From the NCBI GenBank assembly GCA_036566745.1, contig DATCVR010000287.1, positions 1 to 64,000 on the forward strand: DNA of 64,000 nucleotides, given 5' to 3'. The notes beneath the pieces are model-generated. The model ran no database searches and had not been told where the DNA came from. It was given only the letters and a program-made list of their open reading frames with translations. The position numbers and the translations under genes are program-made. Positions 16,929 to 25,583 of this stretch are shown one piece after another. Within the stretch, counting starts at the first letter, position 1; every line of letters starts with the position of its first letter. This DNA comes from DATCVR01 sp036566745 (lineage in GTDB: Bacteria > Actinomycetota > Actinomycetes > Jiangellales > Jiangellaceae).

Positions 16929-17444
16929 CTAGATCGCGATGGCCTGGCGGAAGTTCTCCAAGGCGGTTTTCGCAGCCGAGGCCTTCTCACACACCATGGG
17001 CAGGAGCTTGATCGACTTCCCGAGCTTCGTGCGTGCCGATTCGACATCATGATGATTCCCCGCCATACGGCCGAGGATCGTTGCCACCTTGATCAGTTCA
17101 TTGTGAAACGGTCCGGTGGCTGCGTCGACGTCGTCTGGCACGCCGTTGATATCGGCCAGGAAATTCTGGAGCTCGTCACCACCTAGTTCGCCGGCGACGA
17201 TCTGTGCGAATCCACGACCGCACGGTTCGATCGCGTTGGCGTAGGGCAAGAATCCTTCGTACGCGTCGACAACATGTTCGTGTGCTTTTCCCAGGAGGTT
17301 CGCATCCCTCGTCGCCTGGGCCCGGAGGTAGTCCTGCCGGGCAACGTTGATGTGATATTGGGTGTGCGCCGCATGCTGCAGCGCCATGTCGAAATTGCGC
17401 TTGAGAGCTTCGAAAGCCACTTGGGCGGTACCCGCATCCGACAC
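16929..17444 (-). CDS. Iron-box-controlled helical protein of unknown function
   Basis: This 171-residue soluble protein is nearly all helical: AFEALKRNFDMALQHAAHTQ, YHINVARQDYLRAQATRDAN, AHEHVVDAYEGFLPYANAIE and a C-terminal SAAKTALENFRQAI. It is His-rich in helix 1-2 but lacks a clear ferritin or haem motif. I chose GTG 17444, preceded by GAGAGG at 8 bases; the upstream ATG 17543 lies inside the operator and would add a low-complexity Arg-rich leader. The promoter is overlapped by an IdeR/DtxR-type iron box at 17531-17549, so expression should rise in low iron. I do not recognise the family. Confidence 0.65.
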   Translation of the reverse strand: MSDAGTAQVAFEALKRNFDMALQHAAHTQYHINVARQDYLRAQATRDANLLGKAHEHVVDAYEGFLPYANAIEPCGRGFAQIVAGELGGDELQNFLADINGVPDDVDAATGPFHNELIKVATILGRMAGNHHDVESARTKLGKSIKLLPMVCEKASAAKTALENFRQAIAI

Positions 17445-17530
17445 AGAATTACCTCTCGTCGCTCGTTGGCTGCGCCGGTTGGCGCGTCTCGCGACGCCGG
17501 ATGGCCCGTCCGCGCCACCCAGTCGCAAAG

Positions 17531-17549
17531 TTAGGTTAGCCATACCTAA
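17531..17549. promoter_or_regulatory. IdeR/DtxR iron box over promoter
   Basis: TTAGGTTAGCCATACCTAA matches the DtxR/IdeR consensus TTAGGTTAGSCTAACCTAA at 17 of 19 positions. On the minus strand it overlaps a plausible promoter: TTGTGA as -35, a 17-base spacer, and TAACCT as -10. Iron-loaded repressor would block transcription of the gene ending at 16929. Confidence 0.75.
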
Positions 17550-17720
17550 CGTCGATCACAAGTGGTCGGAACCCCGCTGGGGCCGGGTGCCGGAACGAGT
17601 CGGCGTCTCCGCCGGGCGGAGAGGCGCCCGGTGGGGCGGCACACGGGTGGATCGAGCCGGGCGTGCAAGAAGCGCCCGTGTGCACGCATCTCCGCGGGCA
17701 CACGAGCGCTCTTGTTCGGA

Positions 17721-18230
17721 TCAGGCTCGGTACGTGACGTAGTTCGTGCACATCCCGACTTCGTTGATGCAGACCTTGATCTTGACGGTGTAGTTCTCCG
17801 GGATGTCGCCACTGCCGTCCGGCGTTCCCAGGTCGAAGACCTTGCCGGACTCGCTGGATCCGACGTAATAGGTGTCCGTGTCGACCGAGGTGCCGTTCCG
17901 GTTGAGGACCGACACCTGAACCTTGGTGGCGTGGCCGTCCCTCAGGTTGTCGTAGACCTTCAGCATCTCGCCGTTGTCGTAGAAGACCGCGACGTAGTCC
18001 TGGACACAGCCACCTCCGCTGTAGCAGTGCTTCAGGCCGACCTCACCGCCGTTGCCGTCCGGGTCCTTGGCCTCCTCGGCGCTCGACAGATCCTCGGTGT
18101 ACGGCACCCAGGTTGCGGCTTGCGCAGGCACCAGGTTGACGAGCGATACGAGCAGACCGACAACGGCCGCGATCGGGAGGAGATGGGCAAGGCGCGGCCG
18201 CCGTGGGTGTGCTGTGGTCATGGTGGTCAT
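17721..18230 (-). CDS. Small secreted protein
   Basis: This 169-residue protein has a clear Sec signal: basic start RRPRLAHLL, hydrophobic core IAAVVGLLVSLVNLV and cleavage motif AQA-A (about residue 38). The mature part is beta-rich and acidic (DLSSAEEAKDPDGNGGEVGL) with two Cys pairs (CYSGGGC and CINEVGMC) that probably form disulfides. Start ATG 18230 has AGGAG at 8 bases. Function is unknown; such small exported proteins are common in Actinomycetota. Confidence 0.75.
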   Translation of the reverse strand: MTTMTTAHPRRPRLAHLLPIAAVVGLLVSLVNLVPAQAATWVPYTEDLSSAEEAKDPDGNGGEVGLKHCYSGGGCVQDYVAVFYDNGEMLKVYDNLRDGHATKVQVSVLNRNGTSVDTDTYYVGSSESGKVFDLGTPDGSGDIPENYTVKIKVCINEVGMCTNYVTYRA

Positions 18231-18498
18231 GAAGGGCTCCTTTCCTCGTCGTACATGTGCGCACTGGCCGTATGTCCGGCTACGAGAAGAGGATTCGTCG
18301 CGGCGGTTTCCGTCCGGCTGCCGCGCGGTTTCACCCCACAGCCGCCGGGCCCGGTTCGGAGGGCGGTGGCGGCGGGCCGGGAGCTTCGGATCGACAAGGC
18401 TCTCGGCATCGCCGGATCTCACGGCGTCACCGGCCGTAGCGCAGGACCGAGCGGCGCTCGAAGCGACGGCTCGCACCGCCGACACCACGTCTACATCG

Positions 18499-20465
18499 TC
18501 AGAGGTGCGTGCGGAGGTTGGCCGTCACGATGGGCGTCGGATGCGTGGCGACCGCCACGAGCCGTCCCTCGCGATCCCAGAACGTCAGGTTGCCGTCATG
18601 GGTGCGCACGCCGACTGGGCCTTGATCCGGCCATGCCATCGTCAGGACCTTGCGACCCCGGACGCGCGCCGTGACGAGCATGCCGTTCGTCGAGGGAGTG
18701 ATCACGGCGTAGGCGTCGCCGCTCGATAATAACCGAGCGTCTCCGACCCGCGTTCGGATCGGTCGATAGGACGTGGTCTCTGAAGTCTCCGACAAGACGC
18801 CGGCGGCATCGATCGAGACGACGCGACCCGAGGCGACGATCGCTGAGGACGTGAAAGGCGGGAGGTCCGCGATGAACAGCTGCCGAGTGACGGTGCCGGG
18901 CTGCGACCAGATCCGAACCTGCGACCGCCGTTCTCGTTGGTCGAACCCCCACGGGACGTTCAGGAGGGCGGTGATGTCCGTGGAACTGCGGCTGATCGCG
19001 AGGACGCTGATGTCGCGATCGAGTTCGCGCCACGTGATCCGCGGAGAGTCGGACAGCACGTCGACGAACGCCAGGCCGTCCTCGGTGACTGTCGCGAGCA
19101 CGCTGCCGTCGTAGGACGGCAGGATGCTCTTGACCCGGAGAGTCGTCCAACGACGGACGCGACGGGTCACGAGGTCGAGCACGTGGATTGTCCGGTCGCC
19201 CCCTGCGGTGCTCAGCAGAAGGGCCTGCGACCCATGATCGGCCACGACGAGTCCGTGGGTAGGGACATCCCAGCGGGCTCTCACCCGGCCGTCCGGCGTC
19301 AGCAGGCGCACTCCGAGGTCGCCGTGTGCGACGAGCAATGCACCGGAGGACAACGCTGCGGCATCGAAGACCGGAAGCTGGCCCGCCTCCGGAGGAGCTT
19401 CGACCTCGACGATGCCGGTCTCGTCGGCGTGGCGCGGAACAGGTGGCAGGTCGGCCCTCAGCAGCGGGTCCGACCGTCGTCTCAAAGTCTTCGCAGTTCG
19501 CTCGACGTGCATCGCGTCGCCGACGAGGGCATCGCTGTCCCGGAGGATCGAGCGCATGGCGGCGCTGCTCAGCCGGCGGTCCGCCGATGGGTCTTCGCAC
19601 GACACCGTGGCCAACGCGTCGACGAACCGTGAGCGCACTGGTCGAGCTGCCGGCGACGGGTCGTCGAGCAGCGTCATCGCGCGCTGGAGGTTTGCCTCGG
19701 TCGGCTGCTCCGCGACGAGGTGAGCGAACAGGTATCCGGCAGTCGGCGTGTCGAGCGTGCTGCTCGTGTCGAGGTCGGCCATGACGAGGCGCCGAAGGGA
19801 CGACTCCGGCCACGCCGCATCGACGGCGCCGACGACGTCCCCGACACGTTGTCGGTCGTGGACCCAGTCCTCCCGGAGTCGGTGCCCGCCCGCGGGGTCG
19901 ACCTCGCCGAGGCGATCCACGGCTCCGGCGAAGTTGCCGCGGCTTCGGGCGATGTCGGTCGCCCGGCCCCGGTCGCCGGCCCTCCACCAGAGGCGGACGA
20001 GCAGGTCCGGATGCAGATCGCGAGCCTCGGCAAGTTCGGCGGCGAGGCGGAAGCGCTCATGACGTTCCAGCAGCGCGACGGCCGCCGCGGGGTCGTCGAG
20101 CAGGTCGTTGAGGACGAATGCGGCCTCCGTGACGCGGTGTTCCTTCTCGAGCTGCTGCATGGCGCGCTGATAGAGCTCGCGCAGCCGGATGACCTCGTCG
20201 ATGAGAACCACGGAACCGCCCGTGGGGCGATACAGGGTGGGGGTCAATGAGGTGCGCCGCCGGGCTCCCAAGCGGTACGGGGACATGCCGTCGGGCTGAC
20301 CCAGTCCCACGGCGTTGCGCAGCGCACTGTCCCAGTCCCCGCGATCGAGCTGCCGGGTGAGTTTCTCGAGATAGGCCCGATGGCGACCGGCGATCATGAA
20401 CCGGCCTGGGGTCCGGAGCAGGATCTTCAGACCGAGAGAACGAAGGCGATGCCGACTCGGTTCAC
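18499..20465 (-). CDS. bpX-system repeat/beta-propeller protein, apparent frameshift near start
   Basis: This is the last gene of the ternary operon. The N-terminal half is an alpha-helical repeat region (RAYLEKLTRQLDRGDWDSAL, RVTEAAFVLNDLLDDPAAAV, AVALLERHERFRLAAELAEA). The C-terminal half has repeated beta blades such as LRVKSILPSYDGSVLATVTE, LAFVDVLSDSPRITW and NLTFWDREGRLVAVATHP, giving a propeller. GTG 20465 overlaps the bpX6 stop by 4 bases like every other junction here. That frame (VNRVGIAFVLSV) stops at 20427-20429, while the long frame reads LKILLRTPGRFMIAGRHRAY. One base seems missing near 20430. If ATG 20397 is used, 632 residues remain without the membrane-like leader. Confidence 0.75.
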
Positions 20466-21235
20466 CACGTCCACCGCGGTGCCTCGTCCGTGGCGCCACT
20501 CCGTCCACGCCGGCTGCGTGCTGGTCGGCCGGCCAGCCAGATCACGCCCACGACGAGGCCTACCGCGGCCAGCGCCACCAAGCCGGCGAGCCGGCTCTGC
20601 GGGTCGTTCTCGTTGGTTCGCGTGATCGCCATGACCACGATCACCAGCGAGACGAAAGCCGGCCAGAACGGTTCCAGTGACCTGGCAGTCGGGTGTTCGT
20701 CGCTCTGGGGAGGCGTCAGGTGCCGTCCCTCGGGGCGAGCGCGGTGCAGCCGTCGTACGAGACGCGACGGTGCCGCCACCTTCGCCGCTGACCGCAGGTC
20801 CGGCACCTCAGGATCGGGCCTTCTCGGCAGCACGGCTGGTTCGCTCGGCCGGTCGAGCCGGCGCAGTCGATGCACAGTCAGGTCGGAGAGGTCGGCCCAC
20901 GTGTCGACGGGCACGGGCGCCAAGCCGCCGAGCGGGATACCGATGAGTTCGCCGCTGCGGGCCAGCGTCAACGATGCACTCGTCGGAGTGAGTCCCGCCG
21001 CGGCCCAGCCATCGCCATCCTGTGTCAGCGGCAGGCCAGGAGCGGCCTCTGCCCTCACGGTGGCGGCAACGGTCAGCCGAAGGAGCCAGCTGCCGTCGGG
21101 CAACTCGTGCAGTCGTGAGCCTGGTACCCACAGCGCCTGGACCCGTCGGCGTGCCTCGGCGTCGCCGATCAGGCCCACGTCGATGACGAAGCCGGCGGCG
21201 TTCACGCTGCCTCGCGACCGAAGGGTCTGGATCAT
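20462..21235 (-). CDS. bpX6-like domain protein with two TM helices
   Basis: This 257-residue protein carries an N-terminal beta-rich domain with GFVIDVGLIGDAEARRRVQA, LWVPGSRLHELPDGSWLLRL and PVPVDTWADL segments, matching my recollection of the bpX6 domain of MoxR-vWA-beta-propeller ternary systems. Two membrane helices follow (about 200-214 and 224-243), then a basic tail. It overlaps its upstream neighbour (ATGA 21232-21235) and its downstream one (GTGA 20462-20465) by 4 bases each. It probably anchors the complex at the membrane. Confidence 0.7.
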   Translation of the reverse strand: MIQTLRSRGSVNAAGFVIDVGLIGDAEARRRVQALWVPGSRLHELPDGSWLLRLTVAATVRAEAAPGLPLTQDGDGWAAAGLTPTSASLTLARSGELIGIPLGGLAPVPVDTWADLSDLTVHRLRRLDRPSEPAVLPRRPDPEVPDLRSAAKVAAPSRLVRRLHRARPEGRHLTPPQSDEHPTARSLEPFWPAFVSLVIVVMAITRTNENDPQSRLAGLVALAAVGLVVGVIWLAGRPARSRRGRSGATDEAPRWTW

Positions 21236-22920
21236 GATGTCCACGCGACCGCGGTGAGGTGAGCCATGGGCTGTCGGTCGTTCACGTCGACCACGTCGAT
21301 CTCGCCGTCCGGTCGCTGGATCGCCAGCCACGGGCGACTGGCGTGGACGGACATCGACACGATGTCGCCCGACCATGTGGTGAGTGCGGTCGTGCCCGAC
21401 GGCCTGCACAGCCGCAGCACATGGCCTGCGGCAGACACGCCGACAAGCGCAGGTCCGGACGACGTCATCGTGAGCCCGGCGATCTGCGTGCCCGCCGGCA
21501 CGGTGATCCGGTCGCCGGACGGACTCACTGTCCACGGCTCGTCGTCCAGACGCCAGGCCACAGTGCCCTGGGGTCCGAGGAGTATGTCGGTCGCTGCCGG
21601 TAGCGGCGCGCGGTGGTCCGAGACCATCACTGCGTCTCTGCGTCGCTCGGCGATGCGCGGCTGGTCGAAGAACTCGCCGGGTGCCACGGCCAGGATGTCG
21701 GGACGCGGCGTCGGGACGCCGTCACTCGACAGGATCCACCAGGTACCGCGGAGACGACACAGCAGGGACTCGCGCAGCATGTATGCAGGTTCGAGGCGCT
21801 TGTCGGCGTCGCTGTGCACGTCGTGTTCGGTCAGGCCGACCTGCTCGACTGACGCCGCGATCTCGCTGCCTCCCGGCAGAGGTTTCCCCACGATGTCGAG
21901 CCGGAGCCGTCCTCCGTCCTTCAACACCAGCGCCAACGTGCGGCGTCCTGCGAAACCGGCGCTCACGACGGTCCCTGAGACCCGATGCCGTCGCGGCCTG
22001 CCGGTACCGGTGGGGGCCTGGAGCTGGACGGTGACGAGCTCGTCACCGAGCTCGCCGCGTCCGAGTAAGCGGGCACGGGCGTTCATGAACGCCGGGAACC
22101 TCATCCCATGACGAGCCGGTGGACGTGCGGTGCGCTGGTGCTTGGTGTTGAACGCGGCTCCGCGCAGGGCCCTGATCGCGAGGTCGTGCCGAGGCAACGC
22201 AAGCTCGGTGTGGTCGGCGCCGAGTCGAACGTCGACAGCAGTGGGTCCTGAGGCGTCCCACGCTGCCTCGCTCAGGACGAGCGTGCGCAACCGTCGCGAC
22301 CGGTCGTCCGCCAGGCGAGTACCCGTGAGCAGCCATGTCTCGTCGTCCTTCCCGACGGAGGGCAGCCAGGCTTCGACCTCGGCGACGCTGGGTTCGCTGG
22401 CACGCCTCGTGGCGAGCCAGGCCGGCAGGAGTACCTGCGCGTCGCCGCTACGCCACGAGCACGGGGAGTCCCCCAGCAGTCCGAGGCTCAGCTCGCCGCC
22501 GCGGCTTCTGGCGCGGCGATCCAGCACGATGAGGGCCGCCAGCTGTACGAGCCGAGCCGCACCCAGCTGATGAGGCCCGCAGTCCACGAGTACCGAGACC
22601 CGGCCCCGCGGGTGCTCGTCCAGATGCCCGGGAGCCAGGTAGAGCAACTCAGCCATGACCGCGCGACGGAGGAACTCGTTCGGCGCTTCGTCGGCGATCG
22701 ACCACTCGGACGTCAGCAGCCGGTGGGGTCCACCGCGGGTGGTGATCCCGTCATAGCCGTCGAGCTCCCCGGATGTCGCGTGGGCGAGGTCGATCCGGCT
22801 GACGAACTGATCGAGATGACGGATGAGCGGGCCGAGAGCGGTGGCGAACTCGACGTCGAGAAACGACAACGCCGACGACCATGGCTGCAGCTCGGACGGC
22901 AGCGCGTGGGAGGTGCTCAC
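21232..22920 (-). CDS. Degenerate vWA/beta-propeller protein of bpX ternary system
   Basis: This 562-residue protein has an N-terminal helical region and a vWA-like core beginning RGRVSVLVDCGPHQLGAARL (about 105-124), in which the MIDAS DxSxS is replaced by DxG, so metal binding is doubtful. A central basic beta domain follows (about 270-400). The C-terminus has propeller blades (TDILLGPQGTVAWRLDDEPW, IAGLTMTSSGPALVGVSAAG, SMSVHASRPWLAIQRPDGEI). The start GTG 22920 overlaps the previous stop by 4 bases. It is probably the scaffold on which the MoxR ATPase acts. Confidence 0.7.
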   Translation of the reverse strand: MSTSHALPSELQPWSSALSFLDVEFATALGPLIRHLDQFVSRIDLAHATSGELDGYDGITTRGGPHRLLTSEWSIADEAPNEFLRRAVMAELLYLAPGHLDEHPRGRVSVLVDCGPHQLGAARLVQLAALIVLDRRARSRGGELSLGLLGDSPCSWRSGDAQVLLPAWLATRRASEPSVAEVEAWLPSVGKDDETWLLTGTRLADDRSRRLRTLVLSEAAWDASGPTAVDVRLGADHTELALPRHDLAIRALRGAAFNTKHQRTARPPARHGMRFPAFMNARARLLGRGELGDELVTVQLQAPTGTGRPRRHRVSGTVVSAGFAGRRTLALVLKDGGRLRLDIVGKPLPGGSEIAASVEQVGLTEHDVHSDADKRLEPAYMLRESLLCRLRGTWWILSSDGVPTPRPDILAVAPGEFFDQPRIAERRRDAVMVSDHRAPLPAATDILLGPQGTVAWRLDDEPWTVSPSGDRITVPAGTQIAGLTMTSSGPALVGVSAAGHVLRLCRPSGTTALTTWSGDIVSMSVHASRPWLAIQRPDGEIDVVDVNDRQPMAHLTAVAWTS

Positions 22921-23309
22921 TCCGAACCGAGCAGATCGGGGTCCGCGGAGGTCACGGGCATTGGTGAGATCAGGATGTGGCCAGGAACGATCACGACCAA
23001 CTCGGCCGAACGGGACAAGGCCTGCAGGAGCAGGTCGGCGGAGGGTGCGGAGCGCAGAGTAGTGGGGAGCAGGGCCGCCCCTTCCCAGCCGAGGTAGGTC
23101 ACGCCGTCTGTCCAGGGCAGAGCGCCGGCCTCGCCGAGCACGACGAGTGCGTCGGCGGATGATGCGACGCGGAGGTCCGCTCCGGCACGCAGGCGATCCT
23201 CGACGGCCGTCCGCAGCCGCCGAGCGGCCTCTCCGACCCCGCACGCCCCGGCGACCTCCAGAGGTGGCTCGCGGCGTGACCAGCGCACGTCCGGCGGCTG
23301 CGCGCTCAT
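22917..23309 (-). CDS. bpX5-like small domain protein
   Basis: This 130-residue protein contains WSRREPPLEVAGACGVGEAA, an ALVVLGEAGALPWTDGVTYL segment and an AALLPTTLRSAPSADLLLQA segment. The WxxRxPP...LPWxxGxxYLG pattern fits the bpX5 domain, the small invariant partner in MoxR-vWA-bpX operons. It overlaps the MoxR stop and the vWA start by 4 bases each. No catalytic residues are apparent; a bridging role between ATPase and vWA protein is inferred from conservation of gene order. Confidence 0.7.
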   Translation of the reverse strand: MSAQPPDVRWSRREPPLEVAGACGVGEAARRLRTAVEDRLRAGADLRVASSADALVVLGEAGALPWTDGVTYLGWEGAALLPTTLRSAPSADLLLQALSRSAELVVIVPGHILISPMPVTSADPDLLGSE

Positions 23310-24460
23310 GACTGGAGCGTGTCGATCAGGCGGAGCCGCACCTCGCCGAGGCTGGGAGGCAGGTCCGCATGCGCGAAGCCCGCGTCGATCTCGCGCAAGG
23401 TCGCCTCGATCCGCAGCCGGGTGTCGTGGTCGTGGGGACCAGGGCCGGTCTCGTCGATGAGCAGGCGTCCTGCACGACTCAGGCGTTCGGCTCTGGCGGC
23501 GATGCCCCGGGACAGGTCCTCGGCCGAACGAACGAGGTTGACGTTCCGCGAACTCGACATCAGATCGGCGAGAGTCTCACGGGCCAGGATCTGCGCATCG
23601 GCGCTGGGAGCGATGAGTGGAAGCACCCACATGTCCGCTACACCAGCCGCGACGCGAGCATCGAGAACAGCCGCGGCGGCGACCAGCCGTTGCACGCGGA
23701 TCGCGCGGCGGTCCGTGATGGGGATGCCGGCAGCCCTCAGCCGGCGAATCGCCGTGGCGATCAGCGGACGAGCCGCCGAGAGGTCCACCGATTCCGCCAG
23801 GGCGGCGAGACGGTCCACCGAGTGCATCGTGGATGTGGCGTGCTGCGGCGGATCCGTGCTCACGGCCCAGCCGGCTTCGAGTAGCTCCTCGAGGCGAGCG
23901 TCCTCGACCGGGTCGACGAACAAGCGCGCCAGGAATCGATCTGAGAAGGCATTCAAGGTGTGATCGTCCGGCAGCGAGTTCGCCGCCCCGACGCACACGC
24001 GCAGCGGAACTGCGAGGTTCGTGGTTCCCCGGCGAAATGTTCGCTCGTTGAGCAAGCCGAGCAGAGTGTTCAGGATTGCCGTTGAGCCCAGGAAGACCTC
24101 GTCGAGGAATGCGATCTCAGCCTCGGGAAGCATGCCGGCGGTTTCGACTTCGACGATTCCGTCGCGTAGCCGCCGCAGGTCGACCGGCCCGAAGATCTCG
24201 TTCGGTTCGGTGAACCGACCCAGCAGATACTCGAAATACTTTCCACCCAGTTGTGTGGCGACCCGCCGCACCGCCTCCGACTTGGCCGTACCGGGTTCTC
24301 CGACGACCAGGAGGTGCTCGCGAGCCACGGCGCAGAGGACCACGATCTCAGCGATCATCTCGCGATCGACGAGGCCTGATGTCGCTTTGCCGATGGCGAT
24401 GTCGACCGCGCGCGCATCGTCGGCGAGGTGGTGAGTGGACGACGGCGTCTCGTCACGCAT
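23306..24460 (-). CDS. MoxR-family AAA+ ATPase of bpX ternary system
   Basis: This 384-residue AAA+ ATPase has Walker A GEPGTAKS (54-61), a GRFTEPNEIFGPVDLRRL pore/MoxR segment (81-98), Walker B IAFLDEVF (116-123), sensor 1 GAANSLPDD (158-166) and arginine finger DRFLAR (174-179). A C-terminal helical lid is present. All ATPase residues are intact. Family members remodel or load vWA partners. ATG 24460 (MRDETPSSTH) is chosen because the longer frame adds a poorly conserved leader. It is the first gene of the five-gene operon. Confidence 0.9.
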   Translation of the reverse strand: MRDETPSSTHHLADDARAVDIAIGKATSGLVDREMIAEIVVLCAVAREHLLVVGEPGTAKSEAVRRVATQLGGKYFEYLLGRFTEPNEIFGPVDLRRLRDGIVEVETAGMLPEAEIAFLDEVFLGSTAILNTLLGLLNERTFRRGTTNLAVPLRVCVGAANSLPDDHTLNAFSDRFLARLFVDPVEDARLEELLEAGWAVSTDPPQHATSTMHSVDRLAALAESVDLSAARPLIATAIRRLRAAGIPITDRRAIRVQRLVAAAAVLDARVAAGVADMWVLPLIAPSADAQILARETLADLMSSSRNVNLVRSAEDLSRGIAARAERLSRAGRLLIDETGPGPHDHDTRLRIEATLREIDAGFAHADLPPSLGEVRLRLIDTLQS

Positions 24461-24643
24461 CGGCGAAGTGTAAGCGCGGCAAAGCTCTTTCCGCATCGTT
24501 GCCCTGAAAGTCCGATCAATCCGCGTGAGCATCGTTGGTGACGGCAATTCGCTTGAGCTGCCTTCCGGAGCGTGAGGATCAGGGTCATCGGCCCGAATTC
24601 GGAGATCCTCCGTACACGATCAGGGTCGAACCGCACGTGGTCC

Positions 24644-24657
24644 GGGACGGAAGTCCC
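24644..24657. promoter_or_regulatory. DosR/DevR-like box upstream of flavodoxin gene
   Basis: GGGAC-GGAA-GTCCC is a perfect 5-base inverted repeat within TCCGGGACGGAAGTCCCTG, close to the hypoxia/NO regulon consensus GGGACTWWAGTCCC (the inner A-rich part matches partly). It lies about 90 bases before the flavodoxin ATG. A DosR-type regulator is not in the window, so the assignment is inference. Confidence 0.4.
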
Positions 24658-24746
24658 TGTGCCTCGGGTGCCCTGCCGGCCGAATGTGGCCTTAGGCCGA
24701 CCGGTCTCCATGAGAGACCAGGCAGAGGTGACGAGAGGTGAGGACG

Positions 24747-25283
24747 ATGCGTGCGCTCGTGGTGTACGAATCGATGTTCGGCAACACCCAGGCGATCGCC
24801 GAAGCGATCGGGCACAGGCTGGAAGCGGTGATGGACGTCGATGTCAAGGAGGTCGGCGCGGTTGAGGCGGTCGTGCCCGACGACGTGGACCTGCTCGTGG
24901 CCGGCGGCCCCACGCATGTGCTCGGGCTCAGCCGGCCCCGCACCCGCCAGGACGCCGCCGACAAGGGCGAGGGAGCCGTCATCTCGGCCGGAATAGGTGT
25001 CCGAGAGTGGCTGGACGACCTGCCGGACATGCGGCGAGAAGTCGCCGCGGCGGCCTTCGCGACAAGAGCCGACAAGCCGCGGCTGCCCGGCTCCGCCGCG
25101 CGAGCCGCGAACCGGCGGCTCAAGCGCCACGGCTTCCGCGTGGTCACGCCGCCGCAGGACTTCTACGTCACGGGGTTGACCGGACCGCTCGCGGCCGGGG
25201 AACTCGACCACGCGCGCACCTGGGCAGCAGGGATCGCCGTGGCCGTGCCGGCCAGCGACGCGAGCCGCGGCGACCGGACCTAG
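24747..25283 (+). CDS. Flavodoxin-like protein
   Basis: This 178-residue protein starts ALVVYESMFGNTQAIAEAIG, the flavodoxin FMN-phosphate loop (S-x-F-G-N-T). AGGPTHVLGLSRPRTRQDAA forms the isoalloxazine-contacting region. The C-terminal half is shorter and more divergent than long-chain flavodoxins and includes the conserved FYVTGLTGPLAAGELDHA. It probably carries electrons or senses redox state. ATG 24747 follows GGTGAGG closely; GTG 24738 is a weaker alternative. A DosR-like box upstream suggests induction by hypoxia or NO. Confidence 0.8.
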   Translation: MRALVVYESMFGNTQAIAEAIGHRLEAVMDVDVKEVGAVEAVVPDDVDLLVAGGPTHVLGLSRPRTRQDAADKGEGAVISAGIGVREWLDDLPDMRREVAAAAFATRADKPRLPGSAARAANRRLKRHGFRVVTPPQDFYVTGLTGPLAAGELDHARTWAAGIAVAVPASDASRGDRT

Positions 25284-25583
25284 GAGCTCGCCAGGCTGCG
25301 CGCGACCCCGGCGTGCCCCACGACAGCTGGCACTCCGACTTATGCACGTCACCCGACCGTGGACGGTGCGTTCGTGGGCCTGGCGGCTGGCGACACCGGC
25401 CAGCGGGCTCGTCCCTCGGCGAGGGCGGTGTGCCAGTGGTCGAGTTCGTCCACCATCGCGTCGGGCATCTCGCGGTCGCGTGAGCGCAGTGTCGGTTTCC
25501 GTGCGCAGCACGGATGACGTGCTCGGGTTGTCGGCGGACGCTGAGTTCGTCCGATCCGAGATGCGACACCGAAGGAGACCGAC
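25284..25583. other. Intergenic stretch without a recognisable gene
   Basis: No frame has a start, ribosome site and family resemblance together. On the minus strand a short reading (MPDAMVDELDHWHTALAEGR) looks protein-like but is not identified. GAAGGAG before 25584 is the ribosome site of the methyltransferase. Confidence 0.35.
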
